DNA of 64,000 bases. It comes from Oleiharenicola sp. GTDB lineage: Bacteria; Verrucomicrobiota; Verrucomicrobiia; Opitutales; Opitutaceae. Below the pieces are notes generated by a model. That model had not been told where the DNA came from. It made no database searches and saw nothing but the letters and a program-made list of their open reading frames with translations. This document shows, one piece after another, positions 33,850 through 42,187 of the stretch (within the stretch, counting starts at the first letter, position 1; every line of letters starts with the position of its first letter). Position numbers and translations under genes: made by a program. Location: positions 1 through 64,000 of the forward strand of contig JANYDW010000016.1 in assembly GCA_025363455.1 (NCBI GenBank), in the 5' to 3' direction.

Positions 33850-35103
33850 CTATTCGTAGCGGAGGGCCACAACCGGATCGAGGCGCGAGGCGCCCCAGGC
33901 CGGGGCGAAGCCCGACACGATGCCGGTGGCAATCGAAACCACCATGCTGATGATCACCAGGCTCCCCGAAAAGACGACCGGCAGGCTCGGCATGGTCGAC
34001 TGCAGGATCAGGCACAGGCTGAAGGTCAGGGTCAGACCAATCAGGCCGCCGATCAGGCAGATCGAGACGGCCTCGATAAGGAACTGCAGGAGGATGCTGC
34101 GCCGCCGGGCCCCGAGGGCCTTGCGGGTGCCGATCTCCTTGGTGCGCTCCTTCACGCTGACAAAGGTGATGTTCATGATGCCGATGGCGCCAACGAAGAG
34201 CGACAGGCCCGTGATGAACAGACCGGCGAAGGCAATGCCCTTCTTGATCGGATCGAGCTGCTCGCGGAAGGCTTGCTGTTGGTTGATGGAGAAATTGTCG
34301 CGTTCGCCCGGGAGCAGTCCGCGCACGCGTCGCATCGCGCCAATGAGTTCCTCCTTGGCCTCTTCCATGCGATTTTTGTCCTTCACCTTCACCCGCAGCT
34401 GGGAGCTGTTGGAATTGAAGCTGAAATATTTCCGATAGGCGTTTAGCGGCACCATGACCTGGTTGTCGAAGCTGAAGAGGCCGAGGAACGCTCCCTGCTT
34501 GGCGAGCACGCCGATGACCGTGAAGGGCTGGCCGGAGATCTTGACGCTCTGGTCCAACGGCGAACTGTTGGGAAAGAGCGCCTCGGCCACGTCGAAACCC
34601 AGTACGCAAACCTGGCGGCCACCCGCAGACTCGGTGTCGTTGAACAGCCGCCCCTCCTTGAAATCGGCGGACATCATCTGCGAATAATTCGCGGTGGTGC
34701 CCACGATCTGCACCCCGCCGATCTGGTTCTCGCCGGTCTTGACCGGGCCACCCCGGGCGGCCACCGGCACCGCGACTTGCAGCAAGGAATCCCGGGAATC
34801 CTCGATGACGCGGTTGAGCTGGTCCGACATCTCCGGGCGGATCAGCGGGCGATTCTGATAGTTCCACCAGTCGTCGACCCGGCCCCACGGCCATTTCTGC
34901 ACGTAAAGCACGTCGTCCCCCAACATCGCCAGGCTGTTTTGGAAGCCCACGTCGATGCCGTTGATGGCGGTCCCCATGAGCGTGACCGCGACAATGCCGA
35001 TGATGACACCGAGGGCCGTGAGGACCGACCGCATCATGTTTGCCCGGATCTGGGTGAGCGCGATGCGGGAGGACTCGCTGAATTCGTTCCAGAGGCGTTG
35101 CAT
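33850..35103 (-). CDS. MacB-like ABC transporter permease A (cassette 1)
   Basis: 417 residues from ATG 35103 (MQRLWNEFSESSRIALTQIR). N-terminal helix SVLTALGVIIGIVAVTLMG, periplasmic core, FtsX block GIMNITFVSVKERTKEIGTRKALGARRRSILLQFLIEA. Paralogue of 28800-30047. The ORF start at 35151 lies in repeat DNA and is rejected. Like its copy, it is separated from the ATPase gene by a repeat-filled gap. Confidence 0.9.
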   Translation of the reverse strand: MQRLWNEFSESSRIALTQIRANMMRSVLTALGVIIGIVAVTLMGTAINGIDVGFQNSLAMLGDDVLYVQKWPWGRVDDWWNYQNRPLIRPEMSDQLNRVIEDSRDSLLQVAVPVAARGGPVKTGENQIGGVQIVGTTANYSQMMSADFKEGRLFNDTESAGGRQVCVLGFDVAEALFPNSSPLDQSVKISGQPFTVIGVLAKQGAFLGLFSFDNQVMVPLNAYRKYFSFNSNSSQLRVKVKDKNRMEEAKEELIGAMRRVRGLLPGERDNFSINQQQAFREQLDPIKKGIAFAGLFITGLSLFVGAIGIMNITFVSVKERTKEIGTRKALGARRRSILLQFLIEAVSICLIGGLIGLTLTFSLCLILQSTMPSLPVVFSGSLVIISMVVSIATGIVSGFAPAWGASRLDPVVALRYE

Positions 35104-35374
35104 ATTATTTCTGATTTTTTGGTTTCCGATTTTTGTTTGCGGCCGCGGCAAGGGCTTCCCGCCCTACACACCCCGCCCTGTCGGGCACCCCTCTTCATAG
35201 AGGGGATTCCCGCGACGATGGTCTGGGGCCCCTCTAGCAAGAGGGGTGGCGCCATGCGCCGGGGTCTGTGAACTGCGCCTGAAGCCAGACCCACTGGATT
35301 CTTCGCTTTGCTCAGATTGACAGAGGTGGGTGGTCATGGGTTGTTCGAGAATCGAGAATCCAATATCGAAAATC
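35104..35374. repeat. Nested palindromic repeats between ABC ATPase and permease (cassette 1)
   Basis: Outer arms GATTTTTTGGTTTCCGATTT (about 35109-35128) and GAGAATCGAGAATCC, ATATCGAAAATCC (35346-35373); inner hairpin ACACCCCGCCCTGTCGGGCA with CCCTCTTCATAGAGGGGATT and its inverse AGAGGGGTGGCGCCATGCGC near 35241-35260. Same layout as 30048-30340, so the repeats either predate the cassette duplication or inserted twice at the same place. Confidence 0.8.
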
Positions 35375-36127
35375 CTAATTCTGGCGCACGTCGCTCTCGA
35401 TCAGGCCGTCGCGGAGCCGGACAATGCGCCGGGCGTGGCGGGCGATGTCCTCCTCATGCGTGACGACGATGATGGTATTACCCTGGGCATACAGATCCTC
35501 GAGCAGCTGCATGATCTCTTCGCCCGTGCGGGAGTCGAGATTGCCGGTGGGCTCGTCGGCGAGGATGATGGAGGGGTTGTTCACGAGCGCGCGGGCGATG
35601 GCGACGCGCTGGCGCTGGCCGCCGGAGAGCTCGTTGGGCTTGTGCCCCATGCGCTCGCCGAGACCGACACTGTGGAGCACCGCGATGGCCCGGTCCCGCC
35701 GGGCCGATGGGGACAAACCCGCATAGATGAGGGGCAGCTCGACATTGGCCAACGTGGAGGAGCGCGGCAGCAGGTTGAAGGTCTGGAAGACGAAACCGAT
35801 CTCGCGGTTGCGAATGTCCGCCAGTTCGTCGTCGGACATGCTGGAGACATCCTTGGCGGTGAAGTGGTATTTGCCGGTCGTGGGAGTATCGAGACAGCCG
35901 AGCATGTTCATCATGGTCGACTTGCCGCTGCCTGACGGGCCCATGACCGCCAGGTATTCATTGCGACGGACGTTGAGGGAAACCCCGCGCAAGGCATGGA
36001 CGATTTCTTCGCCCATCTTGTACTCCTTGGTGACGTCCTCGATTTCAATGACGACGGAACCTGGCTCGCGATAATGGCGCGAGCCGGTGGCAGTGGGAGC
36101 GGGGGCAACGGTCATGGCGGGCGGCAT
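35375..36127 (-). CDS. MacB/LolD-type ABC transporter ATPase (cassette 1)
   Basis: 250 residues with Walker [39 protein letters not shown] and the VVTHEED H-loop. It begins 6 nt after the adaptor gene. Extended N-terminus ([18 protein letters not shown]) of low complexity, as in the cassette-2 copy. It energises export through the two FtsX-type permeases. Confidence 0.93.
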   Translation of the reverse strand: MPPAMTVAPAPTATGSRHYREPGSVVIEIEDVTKEYKMGEEIVHALRGVSLNVRRNEYLAVMGPSGSGKSTMMNMLGCLDTPTTGKYHFTAKDVSSMSDDELADIRNREIGFVFQTFNLLPRSSTLANVELPLIYAGLSPSARRDRAIAVLHSVGLGERMGHKPNELSGGQRQRVAIARALVNNPSIILADEPTGNLDSRTGEEIMQLLEDLYAQGNTIIVVTHEEDIARHARRIVRLRDGLIESDVRQN

Positions 36128-36133
36128 CAGGGG

Positions 36134-37513
36134 TTATTTCTTTTCCTCGACCGGCTTCGCCTTTTCCAACACGACCGCGGCCCCGTCTTTCAGTCGGCGG
36201 CTGATGGCCGCATAGGTGCCGGAGACCACCTCATCCCCGGCCTTCACGCCGCTCTTGACCTCGATGTGGGTGTTGTCGGCGATGCCGGTCTCGACCTTTT
36301 GCATGCGGACCTTGGCGCCGGATTTGATGAAGATGACCCGCTGGAGCTGATCGCGGGTGCGGCGGGCCTGGGTCTTTTCATCAGCGACCTCGAGGTCGTT
36401 GCCGGACTTTTCTTTGGCCTCCTTGGCCTTCTGCTGCTGCAATTCCTCGGTGGTTTTGCCGCCTTCCGCGCGGACGGTGACGCTCTGGATCGGCACGGCG
36501 ATGACGTTCTCCACGGTCTTGGTCTCGATGTCGGCCGTGGCGCTCATGCCGGGGCGGAGCTGGATATCGCGGTCGGTGACCCGGATCTTGACGAGAAAAT
36601 TGGTGACCTCGGTGGACTGGGCGGCCGACTGGGAGGTGACCGTCGCACTCCCCTGCGCCGAGGAGCTGATCTCGGACACCGACCCGGAGAATTTCCGGCT
36701 GGGATAGGCATCGATGCTGATGATCGCGTGGTCCTTGATCTTCACGTTCACGATGTCGTTCTCGTTGACCAGGACGCGGAGTTCCATGTTGCCGAGATCG
36801 GCAATGCGCATGATCTCGGTGCCGGCAAACTGGCCGCCGCCGATGACGCGTTCGCCCACCTCGCTGGTGAGCGAACTGATCGTGCCGTCCATCGGGGCAA
36901 ACAGGGTGGTCTTTTCGAGCGAATCGCGGGCCTGGGTAAGCGAGCCCTCGCCGCGGCGAATCTGTGCCTGCGATGAAGCGTAATCGGCTTTCGCCACATT
37001 CAGGTTGGTCTGCGCCGTCGTAAAGTCGGCGTCCGACACGAGTTTCTTGGCATAGAGTTCCTGCGACTGCTTGAAGTCCTGTTCGGCTTTCGTGAGGTGG
37101 GCCTGGCTGAGCACGCTGCTCGCCTTGGCGGAGGCCAGGGCCGCATCCATCTGCTCAAGCTGGGCCTGATAGAAGTCGGGCTTGATCTTGACGAGCAGCT
37201 CCCCCTTTTTCACCGCCGCGCCTTCCTTGACGGGGATGGCGATGATCTCGCCGCCGACTTCGGGGGAAATTTTCACCTCGCTCTCGGGCTGGACCTTGCC
37301 CGTGGCGGTAACCACCTGGGTGATCGTCTTCACAAAGGCCTTTTCGGTGGTCACCGGAATGCCGGCTTCCTTGCCCTTGTTCTTGACGATGACGCCTGCC
37401 ACCACGGCCACGAGCAGCACCAAGCAGCCGAGGACGATCCAGAGGCGTTTGCGGGATTTTTTCTTGGGCGCAGCGGAAGCCGGAGTGGAGGGAGGGTTCG
37501 CAGGTGCAGACAT
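36134..37513 (-). CDS. HlyD/MacA-type periplasmic adaptor (cassette 1)
   Basis: 459 residues. Its start, [23 protein letters not shown], is nearly the same as in the cassette-2 copy. Membrane helix [20 protein letters not shown]; first lipoyl half SEVKISPEVGGEIIAIPVKEG; coiled coil around 115-210; second half [23 protein letters not shown]; barrel domains after that. A strong hairpin lies 75 nt upstream. As first gene of the tandem cassettes it probably marks the main promoter. Confidence 0.92.
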   Translation of the reverse strand: MSAPANPPSTPASAAPKKKSRKRLWIVLGCLVLLVAVVAGVIVKNKGKEAGIPVTTEKAFVKTITQVVTATGKVQPESEVKISPEVGGEIIAIPVKEGAAVKKGELLVKIKPDFYQAQLEQMDAALASAKASSVLSQAHLTKAEQDFKQSQELYAKKLVSDADFTTAQTNLNVAKADYASSQAQIRRGEGSLTQARDSLEKTTLFAPMDGTISSLTSEVGERVIGGGQFAGTEIMRIADLGNMELRVLVNENDIVNVKIKDHAIISIDAYPSRKFSGSVSEISSSAQGSATVTSQSAAQSTEVTNFLVKIRVTDRDIQLRPGMSATADIETKTVENVIAVPIQSVTVRAEGGKTTEELQQQKAKEAKEKSGNDLEVADEKTQARRTRDQLQRVIFIKSGAKVRMQKVETGIADNTHIEVKSGVKAGDEVVSGTYAAISRRLKDGAAVVLEKAKPVEEKK

Positions 37514-37587
37514 GGGATTTCAGTTGATCGATTAGATTGGGAAAAAAACCGCGGGTGTGGCCCGCACCAAGTCCCGGCCCATAACAC

Positions 37588-37615
37588 ACAGAGGGGTCCC
37601 TGCGGACCCCTCTGT
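37588..37615. other. Perfect 12-bp hairpin upstream of adaptor gene
   Basis: ACAGAGGGGTCC-CTGC-GGACCCCTCTGT. It lies 75 nt before the cassette-1 adaptor start, with no U tract, so it may be an operator or mRNA leader structure. The rest of the 344-nt gap (37514-37857) holds no gene I can support. Confidence 0.6.
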
Positions 37616-37857
37616 AACACAACTGATAACTGCGAACGGGCGGAGGTTGGCGCAGGGCGAGCGGGCGGTGAATGCCAGAGCGATGAAACGGGTGGTTTCC
37701 GCGGCAAAACGCCCGGGCGCGGTGGCCAGCAGGCAAGACGGGCGGATAAGGTCGGGCATGGCGGTATCACACCCGGGGCGGAGCCAAAGTTGCAGCCTGT
37801 TTTGATGAATGGAGCCGGGGGAGGATGAATGGACGCCACGGTCCGGCCGGCCCGCGG

Positions 37858-38598
37858 CTACCCGCCGGCCTGCTCCCACGCGAGCGCCGCGCCCACGATG
37901 CCTGCGTCGTTGTGCAGACGGGCCGGCACCACCCGGGCCCGGGCGCGGATGTACCGCATGAACTTGGCGGATTTCTTGCTCACCCCGCCACCGATGATGA
38001 TCAGGTCGGGCGAGAAGAGGCGCTCCATCACGGCCAGATAGACATTCACCCGAACCGCCCACTGCTGCCAGTCGAGTCGGGCGCGCTTGCGCACCGCGGC
38101 CGCGGCATAGCGCTCGAAAGGCTTGCCCCGCCACGGGACATGGCCGAGCTCGGCGTTGGGGAAAAGTTTCCCGCCGTAAAAGAGCGCCGAGCCGATGCCG
38201 GTGCCGAAGGTCAGCAGCAGCACCGTGCCGGTCCGGCCGCGTCCGGCGCCGAAGGCCATCTCGGCGAGTCCGGCCGCATCCGCGTCATTCAGCAACTGGA
38301 CGCGACAGCCCGTGGCCCGGCGGAAAAGGGTCAACCCGTTCTGGTTTTCCCAGACGCGGCCGAGATTGCCGACGGCGCCGATGCGCCCGGCCTTGATAAT
38401 GCCGGGAAAGCCGAGGCCGACGGGCCCCTTCCATTGGAAGTGGCGGGCGATCTCCCGAGCGGCGGCGAGACCCTCTTTGAGCGAACAGGGGGACTTGATC
38501 TCCACGCGATGCCGCTCGGCGAGGAGCCGGCCGGTCTTGGTGTCCACGGGCGCGCCCTTGAGGGCCGACCCGCCGATGTCGATGCCGAGAACTTTCAT
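37858..38598 (-). CDS. ROK-family kinase, polyphosphate-glucokinase-like
   Basis: 246 residues from ATG 38598. Phosphate motif DIGGSALKGAPVDTKTG and GLGFPGII, NDADAAGLAE, and LLLTFGTGIGSALF are the hallmarks of polyphosphate/ATP-glucokinases (PpgK), which phosphorylate glucose to glucose-6-phosphate. The usual ROK zinc cysteines are absent, as in PpgK. Length is right. The ORF opens at 38745, but the extension crosses an inverted-repeat arm. Monocistronic by position. The PpgK subtype is inferred from motif style. Confidence 0.82.
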   Translation of the reverse strand: MKVLGIDIGGSALKGAPVDTKTGRLLAERHRVEIKSPCSLKEGLAAAREIARHFQWKGPVGLGFPGIIKAGRIGAVGNLGRVWENQNGLTLFRRATGCRVQLLNDADAAGLAEMAFGAGRGRTGTVLLLTFGTGIGSALFYGGKLFPNAELGHVPWRGKPFERYAAAAVRKRARLDWQQWAVRVNVYLAVMERLFSPDLIIIGGGVSKKSAKFMRYIRARARVVPARLHNDAGIVGAALAWEQAGG

Positions 38599-38625
38599 GA
38601 TGGACGGGCAGCCTAGGCGAGAAAT

Positions 38626-39070
38626 GGCCCGCGAATCACGCGAATAAACGCGAAACCTGAAGAGAAGACCAAGGTGTGTCTTCAAACCTTCGCCCGGCAG
38701 CCCTAAGACCGGCTTGGCTTGATGGGGCCAAACCAGAGTCACCACTAATGGAATTTCGCCAACGGCGAAATTTTGAGCAAGCGGCTCCGGCTGATCGCCT
38801 GCGCAATGGGTTCAGGGGGCCCGCTAATCGTGGGCAGGGTAAGTCTGCGATCAGCAGACCCAAACCGGCCGGCGTAGGCGATTAGCCGGAGCGGTCACCG
38901 TAGATTTCACCTTTGGTGAAATCCAATTAGCGGTTCACTTCCTTCGTGTTCCAAGGGTTTGAAAACAGGTCCTAAGCAAACAAGCAGCAACGCAGCCCGA
39001 TCGGTACTGGTCAGGCTTTGGACTGAATATCGATCAGTTCCATTCGCGCCAATTCGCGTGATTAGCGGGC
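38626..39070. repeat. IR-bounded cassette (GGCCCGCGAATCACGCGAAT arms) holding a hairpin array
   Basis: Left arm 38626-38654 and right arm 39042-39070 are imperfect inverted repeats of about 28 bp (GCCCGCGAATCACGCGAAT against the reverse complement GCCCGCTAATCACGCGAAT). The right arm contains the stop codon of the neighbouring isomerase gene. The interior has no gene but includes the GATTA-loop hairpin array. The same arm family brackets the GxxExxY gene at 42188-42646. Confidence 0.78.
38741..38936. repeat. GATTA-loop hairpin array with terminal inverted repeats, copy 2
   Basis: Terminal repeats ACCACTAATGGAATTTCGCC and the reverse complement of AATCCAATTAGCGGT. End hairpins ATTTCGCC-AAC-GGCGAAAT (38753-38771) and GATTTCACC-TTT-GGTGAAATC (38903-38923). 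Inner hairpins GCCCGC-TAATC-GTGGGC (38819-38835), GTCTGC-GATCA-GCAGAC (38843-38859), GGC-GATTA-GCC (38877-38887). Order and loop words parallel copy 1 at 14989-15195 while stems differ by paired changes. Confidence 0.8.
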
Positions 39071-39520
39071 AAACTCTCCGACGGCTTTGATTTCCGCCGG
39101 CGTGGCGGCGCGCAATGCCACCAACTCCACTTCGAAGTGCAGTTCCTCGCCCGCCAGCGGATGGTTCGCATCGAGCAACACCTCGTCGCCCTCGATGGCC
39201 ACCACGGTCACCACCGGCGCCTGGCGATCAGGCCCGGTCTGGAACTGATCCCCTACTTTCACCTCGTCCATCGGCAGACGGACCCGCGGAATCTTCTGCA
39301 CGAGTTCCGCCTCGCGCAAACCGTAGCCCCGCTCGGGCGGTACAACCACCTGGCGCGTTTCGCCCTCGCTCATCCGCAAAAGCGACTCCTCGAGGCCCTC
39401 GATGATCTGCCCTGCGCCCTCCAGGCAAGACAGCGGCGCCGCGCCGCGGGAGGTGTCGAGGATGCGACCATCGCGGTTGCGCAGGGTGTAGTGAAAGGTG
39501 AAGTGGCGGGGGGCGGCCAT
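39062..39520 (-). CDS. FKBP-type peptidyl-prolyl isomerase, SlyD/FkpB-like
   Basis: 152 residues from ATG 39520 (MAAPRHFTFHYTLRNRDGRI). FKBP half: GAGQIIEGLEESLLRMSEGE, VVPPERGYG. Insert-in-flap half typical of SlyD/FkpB: KVGDQF, then DANHPLAGEELHFEVELV. It catalyses prolyl isomerisation and acts as a chaperone. No His-rich tail as in SlyD of E. coli. ORF start 39586 lies in a word repeat and is rejected. It sits alone between two repeat units. Confidence 0.88.
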   Translation of the reverse strand: MAAPRHFTFHYTLRNRDGRILDTSRGAAPLSCLEGAGQIIEGLEESLLRMSEGETRQVVVPPERGYGLREAELVQKIPRVRLPMDEVKVGDQFQTGPDRQAPVVTVVAIEGDEVLLDANHPLAGEELHFEVELVALRAATPAEIKAVGEFAR

Positions 39521-39532
39521 GGCGGCAAGCGA

Positions 39533-39645
39533 AACGCCAAACGCCAAAATGCCAAACGCCAAACAACCCCAAAAACAAAAGCCCAAAATGCCCGCCCTCT
39601 TCGTGATTGGAACTTTTTTGGCGCCTGGAGTTTGGCGTTTGGATT
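39533..39645. repeat. AAACGCCAAACGCC-type inverted word repeat
   Basis: Left arm of GCCAAACGCCAAAATGCCAA words (39537-39565) pairs with TTTGGCGCC and GTTTGGCGTTTGG at 39617-39642. Same design as the flagellar word repeats but with a different word. It lies between the isomerase start and the ABC permease stop. Confidence 0.68.
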
Positions 39646-39665
39646 TTTTTCCGGCGTCCCGCCGG

Positions 39666-42182
39666 CTAGGTTTCCTCGCGAAGAATCGCCAACGGCGGAT
39701 GACCGCTCACCCCACGGTTGGCGAGCCAGCCCGTGATGATGGTCAGGGCCGTCACCGCCGCCACCGCGCCAGCCAGCAAAGGGAGTGGAGGCAGCGCCGG
39801 GACCTTGAAGAGGAAGCGCGCCAGCAGGAAATTCGCGGCGACCGCGAGTCCGCCGCCGGTCGCCGCGGCCAACAAGCCGAGCACGGTGTATTCCGCAAAC
39901 ATGATCTGCCGCAACTGCCCGCGCTGCGCCCCGAGGGTCCGCAGCAGCACCGCCTCGCGCACGCGCTGGTGCCGGCCCATCAGCACGGCGCTCACCAGCA
40001 CCACCAGACCGGTGATCACCGTGAAACTGGCAAGGAACGAGACCGCCCACGCGATCTTGGTGAAGATCCCGTCGAGCATGCCCAGCACAAAGCCTAGGTC
40101 GATGGTGGACACGTTGGGCAGTTCCCGGGCGACCGCCCGCTGCAGGCGGGCCGTGTCCGCGGGAGTCGGCGCCTTGGCAGCCGCGGCGAAGGTCACCGGG
40201 GCGCCGTCCAGCGGCCCCATCGGGAACACGAAGAAGAAATTCGTCTGCATCCGCCGCCACTCGACCTGCCGGATGCTGCCGATGACGGCCGCAACGGGCA
40301 CGCCCTGCACGTTGAAGTCCAGTTCGTCGCCGAGTTTCAGCTGGAGGTCCTTGGCCAGGCTTTCCTCGATGGACACCGGCACCCGGGCCGCGCCGGCGGG
40401 CACCGCGCCCTCGAACTTGCCGGCGATCACCTTCTCCGCCGTGTCGAGCGCGGCGCGGTAGGTGGAACGGTACTCGCGCCGCAGCGCCCAACCGGGCAGG
40501 GAGTTCGTCTTGTCCGCCACCAGCTCCTCGGCCGTGCGGCCCTTCAGGCTGCTGAGCCGCATGGTAATGATGGGAGAGATTTTCACCAGCGGCACACCCT
40601 CGCGCAGCGCGATGGTCTTGAGCGGTTCGAGCTGGTCGGCCTGCACGTCGAAGAACATCAGGTTGGGCCGTTCGCCCGCACCCATGCCGCGCAGCTGCGC
40701 CAGCAGGGAGGAGCGCACCAGCAGGAGCGTGAGCAGCATGAAGGTCCCGAGCCCGAGCGACATCATCAGCAGCAGCGTGCGGTTGTTGGGCCGGTGCACG
40801 TTGGCCACGCCCTGCCGCCAGGTGTAGGGCAGACGGCCGGTCGGGGCCCGCCGGGCCAACCAGATGAGGCCGCGGGCCGCGCCGGTCAGCACCGCGAAGC
40901 TCACGCCCATCGCCGCGCTGAAGGCCAGGCCCAGCTTCCAGCTCGAAGTCTGCAGCGCGGCAAAGCCAAACACTGCCGCACCGATCGCCGCATAGACCGC
41001 CCAGCGCCACGGATCAGGGCGGTCCTCGTCCTCGTAACCCGAGCGCAACACGTGCAGCGGCGAAATCCGTCGCACCTCGAGCAATGGCAGCAGAGTGAAC
41101 AGCGCACTGACTCCCACCCCCGCCGCCACGCCCTTCAGGATGGCCGGCCAGGAAATCACAAACTCGATCTGATAGGGCAGCAAATTCCGGAGAAGGAGCG
41201 GGAGCGCAAACTGCAGCGCAAGGCCCAGCCCCACACCGAGGCTGCTGCCGGCCAGCCCGAGACCGAGACCCTGCGTCAGGTAAATCGCAAACCCGGTCCG
41301 GGCGCTCGCCCCGAGGCAGCGGAGGATCGCCACCGTGGCCAGGCGCTGCCGGATGAACACGTGCATCGCGCTCGCCACGCCCACCGCGCCGAGGAATAAC
41401 GCGAGAAAGCCCACGAGACTGGTGAAGGCGAAGACGTTCTTGAGCGCGTCACCGAGCTGCTCCTTGCGCTCCTCGGCCGTGGCAAAGTTCAACCGCTCGC
41501 TCCGCAGGTCTTCGCGGAGCTTTCGCTCGACGGCTTTCGCGTCGATCGCGAGCGGCAGCTTCAGATAGGCGGTGTGCGTCGACAGACTGCCGCGATTGAG
41601 CAGGTTCGTGGCCTGCAACGCGGGCATGGACACCTGCACCCGCGGCGCGAACATGGCGGCAAAGGGCGACTGGCCGGGATATTTTTTCAGCACACCGACC
41701 ACCGTGAACCGGGTCGGCCCGAGTTTGATCTCGCCGCCAATGGCGAGCCCCGCCGAGGTGAGCAGCGCTTCCTCCACGACGGCGTTGTTGCCCTCAGGCA
41801 GCCGGGTCAGCGCCCCGGCCGGGACCGTCTCGACGTCGCCATAAAACGGAAACCCGCCCTCCACCGCGGTCAGCTGAACGAGCCGGTGCCCGGTGTCGCC
41901 GAACGTGGCCATGGTCGTCGTGGCGACCCCGAGGGCCATCTCACCGCCAGCGGCGCGCAGCCGGGTCAGCGTTGTCTCGGAAAATTTCTGCCGGCCCGAC
42001 GCCGAGAGGTCGGCGCCGAGCAATCCCTTGGCTTGGGCGTCCACCGCCGCGCGCAAGCTGTCACCCAGCGAGCTGATGCCGATAAGCGCGGCCACACCCA
42101 GCACGATGGACAGGGAATAGAGCAGCAGGCGCCGCCGGCTCGCCCGCGTGTCCCGCCAGGCCATTTTGAGGATGAAATTCAT
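39666..42182 (-). CDS. ybbP: FtsX-type ABC transporter permease (YbbP-like)
   Basis: 838 residues with ten predicted membrane helices and two FtsX domains (LVGFLALFLGAVGVASAMHVF and FTVITGLVVLVSAVLMGRHQRVREAVLLRTLG). N-terminal MacB-type helix LLLYSLSIVLGVAALIGISS. Length and layout match YbbP, the permease partner of the YbbA ATPase. Here the ATPase gene is upstream at 42668-43354 and a TesA-like gene lies beyond, the same trio as in E. coli. A GxxExxY gene has inserted between permease and ATPase. Its exact substrate is unknown. Confidence 0.85.
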   Translation of the reverse strand: MNFILKMAWRDTRASRRRLLLYSLSIVLGVAALIGISSLGDSLRAAVDAQAKGLLGADLSASGRQKFSETTLTRLRAAGGEMALGVATTTMATFGDTGHRLVQLTAVEGGFPFYGDVETVPAGALTRLPEGNNAVVEEALLTSAGLAIGGEIKLGPTRFTVVGVLKKYPGQSPFAAMFAPRVQVSMPALQATNLLNRGSLSTHTAYLKLPLAIDAKAVERKLREDLRSERLNFATAEERKEQLGDALKNVFAFTSLVGFLALFLGAVGVASAMHVFIRQRLATVAILRCLGASARTGFAIYLTQGLGLGLAGSSLGVGLGLALQFALPLLLRNLLPYQIEFVISWPAILKGVAAGVGVSALFTLLPLLEVRRISPLHVLRSGYEDEDRPDPWRWAVYAAIGAAVFGFAALQTSSWKLGLAFSAAMGVSFAVLTGAARGLIWLARRAPTGRLPYTWRQGVANVHRPNNRTLLLMMSLGLGTFMLLTLLLVRSSLLAQLRGMGAGERPNLMFFDVQADQLEPLKTIALREGVPLVKISPIITMRLSSLKGRTAEELVADKTNSLPGWALRREYRSTYRAALDTAEKVIAGKFEGAVPAGAARVPVSIEESLAKDLQLKLGDELDFNVQGVPVAAVIGSIRQVEWRRMQTNFFFVFPMGPLDGAPVTFAAAAKAPTPADTARLQRAVARELPNVSTIDLGFVLGMLDGIFTKIAWAVSFLASFTVITGLVVLVSAVLMGRHQRVREAVLLRTLGAQRGQLRQIMFAEYTVLGLLAAATGGGLAVAANFLLARFLFKVPALPPLPLLAGAVAAVTALTIITGWLANRGVSGHPPLAILREET

Positions 42183-42187
42183 GCTTT

